Of a DNA stretch of 32,257 nucleotides, positions 1 to 7,804 are shown in pieces. This stretch comes from a bacterium (GTDB lineage Bacteria > Actinomycetota > Acidimicrobiia > Spongiisociales > Spongiisociaceae): contig JAPPHZ010000015.1 of NCBI GenBank assembly GCA_028820935.1, positions 1-32,257 of the forward strand, read 5' to 3'. How positions within the stretch are numbered: the stretch's first letter is position 1; each line of letters opens with the position of its first letter. Below the pieces are notes generated by a model. It was not told where the DNA came from. It was given only the letters and a program-made list of their open reading frames with translations, and did not search any database. Position numbers and translations under genes: made by a program.

Positions 1-1
1 G

Positions 2-74
2 TGGAGCTGACGGGATTTGAACCCGTGACCTCTTGCATGCCATGCAAGCGCTCTGCCAGCTGAGCTACAGCCCC
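2..74 (-). tRNA. tRNA-Ala (anticodon GGC)
   Basis: The reverse complement folds as a complete cloverleaf of 73 nt. The acceptor stem GGGGCTG pairs with CAGCTCC and contains the G3:U70 wobble that is the alanine identity element. The anticodon stem CTTGC/GCAAG closes the loop ATGGCAT, giving anticodon GGC. The T-arm is ACGGG-TTCAAAT-CCCGT. The discriminator A falls on position 2, so whether CCA is encoded cannot be told because the window ends there. It lies 73 bp downstream of rsfS on the same strand and may be co-transcribed with it. Confidence 0.96.
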
Positions 75-147
75 GTGGTCGGTCCCTCGCCGGGACGGGG
101 GATCCCCACCAGTCTACCAAGTTTCGACCCCCGGCCCTCCGGCCCGA

Positions 148-534
148 TCAATCCGGCGGGTCCGGCTCCCACAGGAGGCGCGGGGCATCACCCCACAGGC
201 GGTCCAGGGCGTAGAAGTCCCTTGCCTCGGTCTGGAAGATATGGACCACCAGGTCGCCGTAGTCCGCCAGGACCCACTCACCGGTGTCCAGGCCCTCGGT
301 GCGGAGCGGCTTGCGACCGCACCGGCCGAGCCGCAGATCGACCTCCTCGAGCATGGTGCGGACCTGACGCTTGGAGGTTCCGGTGCCGATCACGAAGATG
401 TCCACGATTCCCAGCAGATCACCCATGTCGAGGACCACGATGTCGCTTGCCTGCTTGGCATCGATGGCATCAGCCGCGATGGCGGCAAGTTCTGCCGACG
501 TGATCTCGATGGCTGTTGCCTGCTGGTTCTCTAT
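148..534 (-). CDS. rsfS: Ribosomal silencing factor RsfS; start codon non-canonical or uncertain
   Basis: RsfS (Iojap/DUF143 family) binds ribosomal protein uL14 and blocks 30S-50S joining when nutrients are scarce. Family hallmarks are visible: the segment IVVLDMGDLLGIVDIFVIGTG, TSKRQV, and the C-terminal DLVVHIF and FYALDRLWGD motifs. The conserved first helix (ELAAIAADAIDAK) is encoded upstream of the first usable GTG (438), so translation must begin earlier. The frame is open only from 540, right after an in-frame TAG (541-543), and contains no ATG, GTG or TTG before 438. Candidate starts are ATA at 534 (128 aa product) or ATC at 510. The end at 534 given here is provisional. A perfect TATAAT and an AGGAGG lie just upstream. 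The gene follows nadD, its usual actinobacterial neighbour. Family assignment is firm, the start is not. Confidence 0.88.
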   Translation of the reverse strand: MENQQATAIEITSAELAAIAADAIDAKQASDIVVLDMGDLLGIVDIFVIGTGTSKRQVRTMLEEVDLRLGRCGRKPLRTEGLDTGEWVLADYGDLVVHIFQTEARDFYALDRLWGDAPRLLWEPDPPD

Positions 535-559
535 GGCCGGCTATCCCGGACTGGCGACA

Positions 560-565
560 CCTCCT
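560..565 (-). promoter_or_regulatory. Strong Shine-Dalgarno-like AGGAGG upstream of rsfS
   Basis: AGGAGG on the minus strand is a perfect anti-Shine-Dalgarno match, but no ATG, GTG or TTG in the rsfS frame follows at 5-9 nt. The GTG overlapping its last base (558-560) opens only a nine-codon frame that ends at a TAG. The nearest rsfS-frame candidate, ATA at 534, is 25 nt away. Either the site drives a short leader peptide, or the sequence or start differs from expectation. Confidence 0.5.
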
Positions 566-578
566 CGGGGCAACCCGG

Positions 579-607
579 ATTATAGGAGGGAGGCGCCCCG
601 GTGTCTC
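579..607 (-). promoter_or_regulatory. Candidate housekeeping promoter for rsfS
   Basis: On the minus strand a perfect TATAAT (579-584) is preceded after 17 bp by GAGACA (602-607, four of six matches to TTGACA). It overlaps the nadD stop codon (606-608), so rsfS and possibly tRNA-Ala can be transcribed independently of nadD. Spacing and -10 quality are good; no experimental support. Confidence 0.55.
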
Positions 608-1172
608 AGCGGTAGAGGCCGCGCGTCTCGATGTAGCGCCACACGCCCTCCGGCACCAGGAAGCGCAGGCTCCGACCGGCCATGGCGCGCTTGCGTAGTT
701 CCGTGCCCGAGATGTCGAGCCGCGGGACATCCAGCCACTTCACAGGGGTGATCACGGCCGCCTCCACCGTGTCGGGATCGGCGCCGGGCCGGGGCGCCAC
801 CGCGATGCCCACCATCTTCTGGAGTTCGGCGCTCCGGTGCCACGATGCCATCCGGGAGGCGGCGTCGGCCCCCAGGATCAGAGTCACCTCGTGATCGGCC
901 AGGCCCGACACGGTATCGAAGGTATAGGTCGGGCCGGGCCGGACCACCTCGCGGTCGTCGCCCTTCATGTACGGAATCCCCTCCACCGCCGCCACGGTCA
1001 TGCCCCACCGGTCCTCGGCGCTCGTGACCACCGACCCCTCCTTCTGCCATGGCGACCCCGCCGGCACCAGCCAGATCGCATCCAGGCGTAACTGCCGGAA
1101 GGCCGCCTCGGCCACAGCCAGGTGGGCGACGTGGGGAGGATCGAAGGTACCGCCTAGGAGGCCGATGCGCAT
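606..1172 (-). CDS. nadD: Nicotinate-nucleotide adenylyltransferase
   Basis: NadD joins nicotinate mononucleotide and ATP to make deamido-NAD, a cytosolic step of NAD synthesis. The 188-aa product has the nucleotidyltransferase signature GGTFDPPHVAH at residues 7-17 and the ISGTELR motif (ISxTxxR type) near residue 153, both binding ATP phosphates. Length is normal for the family. The ATG at 1172 is chosen because the first strand and the GGTFDPPH loop begin directly after it; its ribosome-binding site is weak. It sits 25 bp after the M23-type gene and upstream of rsfS, the usual nadD-rsfS pairing in actinobacteria. Confidence 0.95.
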   Translation of the reverse strand: MRIGLLGGTFDPPHVAHLAVAEAAFRQLRLDAIWLVPAGSPWQKEGSVVTSAEDRWGMTVAAVEGIPYMKGDDREVVRPGPTYTFDTVSGLADHEVTLILGADAASRMASWHRSAELQKMVGIAVAPRPGADPDTVEAAVITPVKWLDVPRLDISGTELRKRAMAGRSLRFLVPEGVWRYIETRGLYR

Positions 1173-1197
1173 CCCGTGAGGCTACCTCCCGGATTCT

Positions 1198-1704
1198 TCA
1201 GGACCGTCCCACCAGGCGGAGGCCGCCGGAGGGCGCCCTGGCCTGGCAACCCATCACCCGCAGCGGATCTATGTACTCGCCGTCGATCCGGACCGAGAGA
1301 TGGACGTCGCCATGGCCGGTGTCGCCTCCTACGGTGCCGACCACCGTTCCGCGTTCGACATCCTCGCCGGCCAGCACCGTGATATGCCCCAGGTAGGAGT
1401 AGCTGGTCCACAAGCCGCCCCCGTGGTCGATGGTGACCGCCGGGTTGTGGACCACGCGGCCGGAGAAGATGACGGTCCCTCCGGCGGCCGCCTGGATCAG
1501 GCCGTCGCGGTCTCCTTCGTAATCCACTCCCCAGTGGCCCTCGTAGCCCGGCCCGGGATCGAAGGGCACGGTGATGACCCCGTCGACGGGCGGGCTCAGG
1601 CCCACGCACGATAGACCCTCCGCAGAGGTGCTCCGTGCCGACGCGGCCGGAGCGAGAAGCGACACGGCAGCAACGAGCACCATGGACAGGCGAAAAGCAA
1701 TCAC
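1198..1704 (-). CDS. Secreted M23 (LytM-like) peptidase-family protein with altered catalytic residues
   Basis: 168 aa. The N-terminus (about residues 1-23: basic start, hydrophobic stretch, then APAASARS) is a signal peptide, so the product is exported. The rest is a short LytM/peptidase M23 domain. The zinc-binding motif HxxxD is present as GHWGVD. The usual HxH motif reads D-V-H: aligning SVRIDGEYIDPLR with the family keeps the second, zinc-ligand His but replaces the first, catalytic His by Asp. The usual YxHL motif reads YSYL, so the other catalytic His is Tyr. Divergent actinobacterial M23 proteins often vary at these places, so this may be a regulator or amidase activator rather than an active peptidase. 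The GTG start at 1704 is preceded by GGGAGG and gives the full signal peptide. It is first in an apparent M23-nadD-rsfS operon. Confidence 0.82.
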   Translation of the reverse strand: MIAFRLSMVLVAAVSLLAPAASARSTSAEGLSCVGLSPPVDGVITVPFDPGPGYEGHWGVDYEGDRDGLIQAAAGGTVIFSGRVVHNPAVTIDHGGGLWTSYSYLGHITVLAGEDVERGTVVGTVGGDTGHGDVHLSVRIDGEYIDPLRVMGCQARAPSGGLRLVGRS

Positions 1705-1813
1705 AGCAGGACTTCCTGCCTCCCGTCGCGCTCCGGCCTGCGCGCCCGGTGGGCTGCCCGAGCCGCCGCATGGTCGGGCGCCCCACCAGGTCGGAACGTA
1801 GGCCGATCCGGGA

Positions 1814-1879
1814 CCGGCTTCAAGTCCCTTGACGGCCGGTTCGGGGCATCAGCCCCGCTACCTGCGGGAAGGGCCCCGC
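1814..1879. other. Three tandem hairpins in the gap upstream of the M23 gene
   Basis: Three perfect stems lie end to end: CCGGC(n2-asymmetric)TCAAG-TCC-CTTGA..GCCGG at 1814-1839, CGGGGC-ATCA-GCCCCG at 1842-1857, and GCGGG-AAGGGC-CCCGC at 1864-1879. They are followed by no T-run on either strand, so they do not look like intrinsic terminators. Read on the minus strand they would form a structured 5' leader 110-175 nt before the M23 start. A GGGTGAA (about 1896-1902) and a CCCGAA next to hairpin 2 recall pieces of the c-di-AMP (ydaO) riboswitch, but its long conserved 3' motif is not present. Confidence 0.5.
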
Positions 1880-2233
1880 CAAACGAGTCCGACCGGCTTC
1901 ACCCGTGGCAAACTACCGGGATGAGAGTCGCAGGCTACCGCTGGAACGCCTTGTTGCGTGAAATCTCTGCAGAGCCCCCTACAATGGGGCGCCGACCGAT
2001 GGGAAGAGTACGGAGAGTACGGCTGTAGCCCCAATTCTTCATGGATCGGGGGTCTGTACGGTGACAGGAGCGCGAGTTTTGGGCTTTGACCTGGGGTGAT
2101 CGCTACTGGTAGTTGCTCTTTTGGCCTGGTGTGACCTTCACCTGCCTGGTGTTGGAGTAGCAGGCATCAGTTCATGAGGTTGATTTGCCTAATGTACGTC
2201 GGTGTGACGGGAAACAGGAAGAATCAGGGCTAG
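1880..2233. other. Non-coding gap and trkA leader (lower GC)
   Basis: No gene is recognisable here. The stretch from about 2040 is visibly lower in GC than its neighbours. On the plus strand it holds two copies of GCCTGGTGT 20 bp apart (2124-2132 and 2144-2152) and a related CCTGGGGTG at 2090-2098. A possible weak promoter is TTGACC (2086-2091), 18 bp, TAGTTG (2110-2115). An in-frame TAG directly precedes the trkA ATG. Confidence 0.4.
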
Positions 2234-3562
2234 ATGCGCATCGTGGTGGTGGGTGCGGGAGCGGTAGGGGGATACATAGCCGAACGCCTATCCCTAGAGG
2301 GTCAGGACGTGGTCGTGATCGAAATCGATCCTCGCCGGGCCGCCGAGCTCAAGGACCGTCTCGACGCTCTGGTAATCACGGGTAACGGCGCCAGCGCCGC
2401 CACGCTCGAGCAAGCCGGAATCGATCAGGCCGCCCTACTGCTCGCGGTGACCGCCAGCGACGGCGCCAACATCCTCGCCTGCCACACCGCCAAGAAGCTG
2501 GGCGTGGAACGCACCGTCGCCCGGGTGCAGGACCCGGATCTCAGAGACGGCCTCGACGGTATCGACGTAGATGTGGTCATCGATCCCGTCGGGGCGGCAG
2601 CCGAGGAAATCGCTGCGCTGGTGGTGGAATCCGGGCTGAGCGAGCTGATCGAGTTCGGTGACGGGCAACTGTCCCTGGTCGGCGGCACCGTTACTGCCGG
2701 ATCGCCGCTGGTCGGAGTACCGCTGATGGATATCCCTCGCAACGAAAGCTTCAGCTGGCTGGCCATCGCCGCGGTCCGAAACGGCTCCACCATCGTGGCG
2801 CGGGGAGACACGACCGTACTCGAGGGTGACCACCTGCTGCTGATGGTCAAGAGCAGGAACGTCGACCGAGCCAGGTCGATGATCGGCATCCACGACCGCG
2901 ACATCCGCCGGGTATTGATCATAGGAACGACCGGCGTGGCCCGGCTTACCACCGCCCTGCTGGTCAAGGCGGGCATGGAGGTCGTGGTGATCGACCCCGA
3001 CGAGGCCCGGTGCGGCGCCGTGGCCGAGGAGGTCCCGTCCGCGCTCGTGATCGCCGCCGATCCCACCGACCCCAGGGTGTTCGGAGAGCTTGACACCAAC
3101 CTTCACGACGCCGTGGTCGCCCTCACCGGCGTCGATTCCATGAACCTGATCCCTTGCCTGGTCGCCAAGGCGATGGGTGCCGCCACCACCATCAGCCGGG
3201 TGACGCGCATGAGCTACGTGGATCTGCTGGCGGGTATCGGGGTGGATACGACGGTGTCCACCCGCCTGACCGCCGCCGCGTCGATCCTCCGGTTCGTGCG
3301 GCGAGGCACCATCTACTCGGTCGTGACCTTCTCCGACACCGACGCCGAGGTGATCGAGCTGGAGGCTGTTCCGGGTTCCGAGGCGGTGGGGAACTCGCTC
3401 CTCGAGCTGACTTTGCCCCATGGAATGGTGGTTGGAGGAATGGTGCGCGGTGACATCGCCTTCGTCCCCTCGGGCGCCACGACCATCGAGGAGCACGATC
3501 ACCTGATCATCTTCGCCGTACCCGACGCCATGGCTGCCGTCGAGTCGATGTTCTCGGCGTGA
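2234..3562 (+). CDS. trkA: Trk potassium uptake regulatory subunit TrkA
   Basis: TrkA is the cytosolic NAD(H)/ATP-binding ring that gates the TrkH potassium channel. The 442-aa protein is the duplicated type: RCK-N (GAGAVGG at residues 7-13, acidic D32 ending the second strand), RCK-C around residues 140-215, a second Rossmann-like RCK-N from about residue 223 with a degenerate loop (IGTTGVA), and a second RCK-C to the end. The ATG at 2234 is fixed by an in-frame TAG immediately before it; AGGAAG lies about 13 nt upstream. trkH follows after 40 bp on the same strand, so the two form an operon. RCK-C domains in several phyla bind c-di-AMP; the sequence alone does not show whether this one does. 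Confidence 0.95.
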   Translation: MRIVVVGAGAVGGYIAERLSLEGQDVVVIEIDPRRAAELKDRLDALVITGNGASAATLEQAGIDQAALLLAVTASDGANILACHTAKKLGVERTVARVQDPDLRDGLDGIDVDVVIDPVGAAAEEIAALVVESGLSELIEFGDGQLSLVGGTVTAGSPLVGVPLMDIPRNESFSWLAIAAVRNGSTIVARGDTTVLEGDHLLLMVKSRNVDRARSMIGIHDRDIRRVLIIGTTGVARLTTALLVKAGMEVVVIDPDEARCGAVAEEVPSALVIAADPTDPRVFGELDTNLHDAVVALTGVDSMNLIPCLVAKAMGAATTISRVTRMSYVDLLAGIGVDTTVSTRLTAAASILRFVRRGTIYSVVTFSDTDAEVIELEAVPGSEAVGNSLLELTLPHGMVVGGMVRGDIAFVPSGATTIEEHDHLIIFAVPDAMAAVESMFSA

Positions 3563-3602
3563 GCCCGCCCGGCGGCCCTCGGCGCCACCACCATCGGCGG
3601 AT

Positions 3603-5096
3603 ATGACCTCACCCAGACGATCGTTCCGTCTTCACCGTCCCGGAACCGTATTCGGTCGCCTGTCCTACGTGATCGGAGCCGTGGTCGTGGCGGCAGGGAC
3701 CGCCATGTTTCCGGCGGCCGTCACCGCGCTCATCTACCGGGAACAGGAGGTTGCCGGCTGGATCACCTTGTCGGCGGTGCTCACCATCCTGGCCGGACTG
3801 TTCGGCTGGCGGGTGATGGGGAGTCCCGGGACCCTCACCACCAAGGAGGGGTTCGCCTCGGTAGGCCTCGCCTGGTTCGCCATGGCCTGCTTCGGGGTGC
3901 TCCCGTACCTGCTGACCGGAACCATCGACAACCTCACCGACGCATTCTTCGAGACCGTATCCGGCTTCACCACCACCGGCGCCACCTTGATCCCCGATCC
4001 GGCCGCTGTGCCCCGCGGCATCCTCATGTGGAGGTCCACCACCCAGTGGCTGGGCGGCATGGGCGTGATCGTCCTGTCGCTGGCCGTCCTCCCCCTGCTC
4101 GGAACCGGCGGGGTTCAGCTGGCTCGGGCCGAGGCGCCCGGGCCCGAACCCGATCGTCTAACGCCTCGATTCCGGGAGACCGCAAAGAGGCTGTGGTACA
4201 TCTACGCCTTGTTGACGCTGGTGGAGGTCCTGCTCCTATGGGCGGGGGACATGACGCTCTTCCAGGCCATCAACCACTCCTTCACCAACATGGCCACCGG
4301 CGGGTTCAGCACCGAAGCCACCTCCATCGACGGTTTCAGCCCCTACGTGCAGTGGGTGGTGATCGTCTTCATGTTGTTTTCCGGAACCTCATTCGCGCTG
4401 CACTTCCGAGCCCTACGGGATCCCGGCCGGTACTTCAAGAACACCGAGTTCAGGTTGTTCACGGGGATCGTGGCGGTCGCCAGCCTGGTCATGATCCTGA
4501 GCCTGTGGGGGCAGGCGCCTGCAGCCGACGTCATCCGCGACTCGGTCTTCACATCTATGTCCCTGGTCACCGGCACCGGATACGCAACCGCCGACTTCGG
4601 CGCTTGGATACCGGCTCTCCAGCTGTTCGTGGTCGGCCTGATGTTCCTGGGCGGTATGGCGGGATCGACCACCGGCGGCATCAAGATCTACCGCATGGGT
4701 GTGCTGGTCAGGGCGGCCGCGGCCGACCTGAGGCGCCTCATCCACCCACGCGGGATCTTCTTGATCAGGTTCGGTTCGAAGCGGGTGCACGAGCCCATCG
4801 TGCAGAGTGTCCAGTCGTTCTTCCTCTTCTTCATGTTCCTTTTCATGACCGGTACTTTCCTGCTGGGCTTCATGGGCGCCTTATTCGGGCCCGAACTCGG
4901 CCTCGTGGACGCCGCATCCGCCACCGCCAGCGCGCTCAGCAACTTCGGCCCGGCGCTCGGCGAGTTCGGCCCGACCGGCAACTACTCCGCCCTAACGTGG
5001 CCGGGCAAGTGGTTGCTCTCGCTGCTCATGATCGCCGGGCGCCTCGAGCTGTTCCCGGTGTTGCTGCTCTTCACCCGGTCGCTCTGGCGCCGGTAG
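3603..5096 (+). CDS. trkH: Trk potassium transporter membrane subunit TrkH
   Basis: TrkH is the K+-conducting subunit of the TrkAH system. The 497-aa protein has about ten hydrophobic segments and all four pore-loop filter motifs of the Trk/Ktr/HKT superfamily: TTTGATL near residue 122, ATGGFST near 229, VTGTGYAT near 321 and SNFGPAL near 444. The glycines of the selectivity filter are retained in each. The basic N-terminus (RRSFRLHR) is probably cytosolic. It follows trkA by 40 bp and ends 13 bp before the convergent proB stop, with no clear terminator between them. Confidence 0.95.
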   Translation: MTSPRRSFRLHRPGTVFGRLSYVIGAVVVAAGTAMFPAAVTALIYREQEVAGWITLSAVLTILAGLFGWRVMGSPGTLTTKEGFASVGLAWFAMACFGVLPYLLTGTIDNLTDAFFETVSGFTTTGATLIPDPAAVPRGILMWRSTTQWLGGMGVIVLSLAVLPLLGTGGVQLARAEAPGPEPDRLTPRFRETAKRLWYIYALLTLVEVLLLWAGDMTLFQAINHSFTNMATGGFSTEATSIDGFSPYVQWVVIVFMLFSGTSFALHFRALRDPGRYFKNTEFRLFTGIVAVASLVMILSLWGQAPAADVIRDSVFTSMSLVTGTGYATADFGAWIPALQLFVVGLMFLGGMAGSTTGGIKIYRMGVLVRAAAADLRRLIHPRGIFLIRFGSKRVHEPIVQSVQSFFLFFMFLFMTGTFLLGFMGALFGPELGLVDAASATASALSNFGPALGEFGPTGNYSALTWPGKWLLSLLMIAGRLELFPVLLLFTRSLWRR

Positions 5097-5109
5097 GAGG
5101 ACCCCGGGG

Positions 5110-6231
5110 TCAGCCGTCCAGCAGGACGACCAACCGATCGCGATGGATGACCTCCGGCGGGACCCCGGTATCCGTGCTGCGCTTACCCATCCGTTCCCTG
5201 ACCTGGTCCGAATCGACCGTCACCAGACCCTTCCCCACCAGCACGCCCGTGCGGCTCCGCACCTCAACCGACGCGCCCGCCGGGAACTCCCCTTCCATTC
5301 CGGTGATCCCCACCGGCAACAACGAGCCGCCCCGCCGCGCCAGAGCCCGCACCGCACCGTCATCGATCCGGAGCGTGCCGCTGGGTTGCTGCCCGAAAGC
5401 CAGCCACAGCTTCCAGGCCGACAGCTTGGTTTCACCGGGTACCACGTAGGTGCCCGCCGCACCGCCCCGGATGATGGTGTCGATGACGCCAGGACGATCC
5501 GACCTGGCGATGACTGTCGGGATGCCTGACCAGGCCGCCATGCGCACCGCCTCCACCTTGGTTCCCACCCCTCCCGATCCGACCGGCCCGGGCGCGCCTG
5601 CGGCCACCCGGTCCAGGATGGGATCACGGTGCCGGACGGTCGTGATCGGCTCACCCTCTCCCGTGCGGGGATCGGCCGAGTAGAGGCCGTCCGTGTCGGT
5701 CAGGAGTACCAGCATCCCGGCACTCACCAGGTGCGACACGATGGCGGCGAGCCGGTCGTTGTCACCCATCTTCCAGCCGTGGATGGCCACCGTATCGTTC
5801 TCGTTGACGATGGGCACGATGCCGCGCTCCAGCATGCGGGTCAGGGTCCTCCGGGCGTGGAGATACTGGGCCCTCATCGCCAGCACGTCCACGGTCAACA
5901 ACACCTGGCCCACCGTCCGGCCGATGCTGGGGAAGACCCGGCTGTAGTGGGACATCAGGAGCGTCTGGCCGACCGCGGCCGCCACCTGCAGGCCCGTCGT
6001 GTCGGAAGGACGCCCTCCGACGGCCGGGGATCCGGCCGCGATGGCTCCCGAGGAGACCAGGACAGCCGGGTGGCCGGACTCCCAGAAGGCGCTCACCTGC
6101 CGCATCACCCGCTCGATGGCCCGTTCGTCCACCGCTCCGTCCGCACGCGTAAGGCTCGACGAGCCGACTTTGAGGACCACCGGGCTCCCCGGCGGCGGGG
6201 GCGCGCGATGCCTGCCGGCGTTCTCATCCAT
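5110..6231 (-). CDS. proB: Glutamate 5-kinase
   Basis: ProB phosphorylates glutamate, the first step of proline synthesis. The 373-aa protein has an amino-acid kinase domain (VVLKVGSSSLT near residue 18, VSSGAIAAG, NENDTV, GDNDRLAA, LLTDTDGLY, GGVGTKVEA) followed by a C-terminal PUA domain from about residue 270. The ATG at 6231 is chosen because it overlaps the obgE stop by 8 nt (translational coupling) and gives a normal N-terminus. The usual partner proA does not follow; a convergent trkAH operon occupies that place. Confidence 0.94.
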   Translation of the reverse strand: MDENAGRHRAPPPPGSPVVLKVGSSSLTRADGAVDERAIERVMRQVSAFWESGHPAVLVSSGAIAAGSPAVGGRPSDTTGLQVAAAVGQTLLMSHYSRVFPSIGRTVGQVLLTVDVLAMRAQYLHARRTLTRMLERGIVPIVNENDTVAIHGWKMGDNDRLAAIVSHLVSAGMLVLLTDTDGLYSADPRTGEGEPITTVRHRDPILDRVAAGAPGPVGSGGVGTKVEAVRMAAWSGIPTVIARSDRPGVIDTIIRGGAAGTYVVPGETKLSAWKLWLAFGQQPSGTLRIDDGAVRALARRGGSLLPVGITGMEGEFPAGASVEVRSRTGVLVGKGLVTVDSDQVRERMGKRSTDTGVPPEVIHRDRLVVLLDG

Positions 6232-7483
6232 CGTCGGGCTCCGAGTACTCGAAGACCAGATCGCCGATCCGCACCTCGTCACCGTCCCGGGCGCCTGCCC
6301 TCCGCAGGCAATCATCCACTCCGAGACGGGAGAGGCGGCGGGAAGCGAGCAGGGCCGCGTCGGACAGGGTCAGGTCGTTCAGAGCCACCGCACGCTCCGC
6401 GGCCCGGCCGTTCACCACCCATACGCCGTCCACACGGTTCACCTCGAAGGTAGCGGCGAGCGGGCGGTGCAGGACGTACCCCTCGCCCTGGTCGCTCGTC
6501 CTGCCCGCCTGGTCGACGGCGTCTGCGATCCGATGGACCAGGTCGTCGAGGCCCTGCCCGGCCACCGAACTGATCTCGATCAGGTCCGGGGCGACCTCGA
6601 GCAGAGCGGTGGTGACCGGGCTCTCGACAGAGAGGTCACGCTTGGTGACGGCCACCACCCGCGGGCGATCGGCCAGACCGGGGTCGTGCATGCGAAGCTC
6701 GCGCTCCAGTACCTCGTACTGGCGTTCCAGGGAAAGCTCCTGCAATGGGGACGGGTCGAGGAGGAATACCAGCACGCGGGCTCGCTCGCAATGACGGAGG
6801 AACTCGTGCCCGAGTCCCCTACCCTCGGCAGCTCCCTCCACCAGGCCGGGCACATCGGCCATGACGAAGGACCGGTCCTCGATCGTGACCACGCCCAGGT
6901 TGGGGACCAGCGTGGTGAAGGGGTAGTCGGCGATCTTGGGACGGGCCGCCGACACCCGCGAGATCAGGGTCGACTTGCCGGCGTTGGGGAAGCCGATCAG
7001 CGCCGCGTCGGCAACCAGTTTCATCTCCAGCGTGAACCAGGCCTCCGACCCGTACTCGCCCTGCTCGCAGAAGGACGGCGCCCGGTTGGCCGGCGAGATG
7101 AGGGCAGCGTTGCCGCGGCCGCCCCGGCCACCTTCCAGCACCGTGACCTGCTGGCCTGCGGCTACCAGATCGGCGACGATCCGATCCTCGTCATCGATCA
7201 CGACCGTGCCCGGTGGCACCGGCACCACCAGGTCCTCGCCCTGGCGCCCGTGCCGTAGGTCCGATGCCCCGTGGCTCCCATGCCCGGCCGCGCGGTGGGG
7301 ACGACGGCGGAAATCCTGGAGGGTGGACATCCCCACGTCGACGGCTATGACCACGCTTCCGCCCCGCCCGCCCGAGCCCCCGGCGGGCCTTCCCCCGGGA
7401 CGGCGACCGACCTGGCGGAACGAGACCGCGCCGGCCCCGCCGTTACCTGATCGGAGATGGACGCGGACCTGGTCGATGAACAC
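6224..7483 (-). CDS. obgE: GTPase Obg/CgtA
   Basis: Obg is an essential GTPase of late 50S assembly and stress signalling. The 419-aa protein shows the glycine-rich Obg fold (residues 1-158; GNGGAGAVSF, GGSGGRGGSV), a G domain with G1 GFPNAGKST near residue 160, G3 DVPG and G4 TKRD, and the actinobacteria-typical C-terminal OCT domain ending DEVRIGDLVFEYSE. The start is GTG at 7483, preceded by GGTGAG, and gives the invariant MFIDQV start of the family. It lies downstream of rplU-rpmA and overlaps proB, the usual order. Confidence 0.96.
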   Translation of the reverse strand: MFIDQVRVHLRSGNGGAGAVSFRQVGRRPGGRPAGGSGGRGGSVVIAVDVGMSTLQDFRRRPHRAAGHGSHGASDLRHGRQGEDLVVPVPPGTVVIDDEDRIVADLVAAGQQVTVLEGGRGGRGNAALISPANRAPSFCEQGEYGSEAWFTLEMKLVADAALIGFPNAGKSTLISRVSAARPKIADYPFTTLVPNLGVVTIEDRSFVMADVPGLVEGAAEGRGLGHEFLRHCERARVLVFLLDPSPLQELSLERQYEVLERELRMHDPGLADRPRVVAVTKRDLSVESPVTTALLEVAPDLIEISSVAGQGLDDLVHRIADAVDQAGRTSDQGEGYVLHRPLAATFEVNRVDGVWVVNGRAAERAVALNDLTLSDAALLASRRLSRLGVDDCLRRAGARDGDEVRIGDLVFEYSEPDDG

Positions 7484-7532
7484 GACTCACCGTCCCGCGC
7501 TCAGAGACGTTCCTTACCGGACGTCCCGGCGC

Positions 7533-7790
7533 TCAGTGGAGGTCGGTCAGGACACTCACCCGGCGGCGACCACCCTGCCGGTGGTACTTCACCGTGCCCG
7601 GAGCGATCGCGAACAGCGTGTCATCGCCCCCGCGGCGTACGTTGACTCCCGGATGGATGCGGGTGCCTCTCTGGCGCACCAGGATCGTCCCCGCCTTGAT
7701 CTCCTGACCATCGAAGACCTTCGGACCGAGCCGCTTGGCGTGCGAATCACGGCCGTTCTTGGTGGACCCTCCACCCTTGGTCTTGGACAT
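7533..7790 (-). CDS. rpmA: 50S ribosomal protein bL27
   Basis: 85-aa bL27. The family core [17 protein letters not shown] and [15 protein letters not shown] is intact; bL27's N-terminal tail reaches the peptidyl-transferase centre. The ATG at 7790 follows GGAGG at the right distance; in-frame extension upstream reads into the inserted repeat element and is not protein. Normally rplU and rpmA are separated by a few bases, but here 190 bp lie between them, nearly all of it the MITE-like element at 7805-7967. Confidence 0.97.
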   Translation of the reverse strand: MSKTKGGGSTKNGRDSHAKRLGPKVFDGQEIKAGTILVRQRGTRIHPGVNVRRGGDDTLFAIAPGTVKYHRQGGRRRVSVLTDLH

Positions 7791-7804
7791 ACACGCCTCC
7801 TCTA

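Noticed and set aside
1814..1902. A bona fide c-di-AMP (ydaO/yuaA) riboswitch
   Set aside because: Only short fragments match and the hallmark 3' segment (GCTAACCTCG) is absent, so it is kept only as a candidate structured leader.
2086..2115. TTGACC-18-TAGTTG as a firm trkA promoter
   Set aside because: The -10 matches the consensus poorly and the spacing is long; mentioned only within the gap description.
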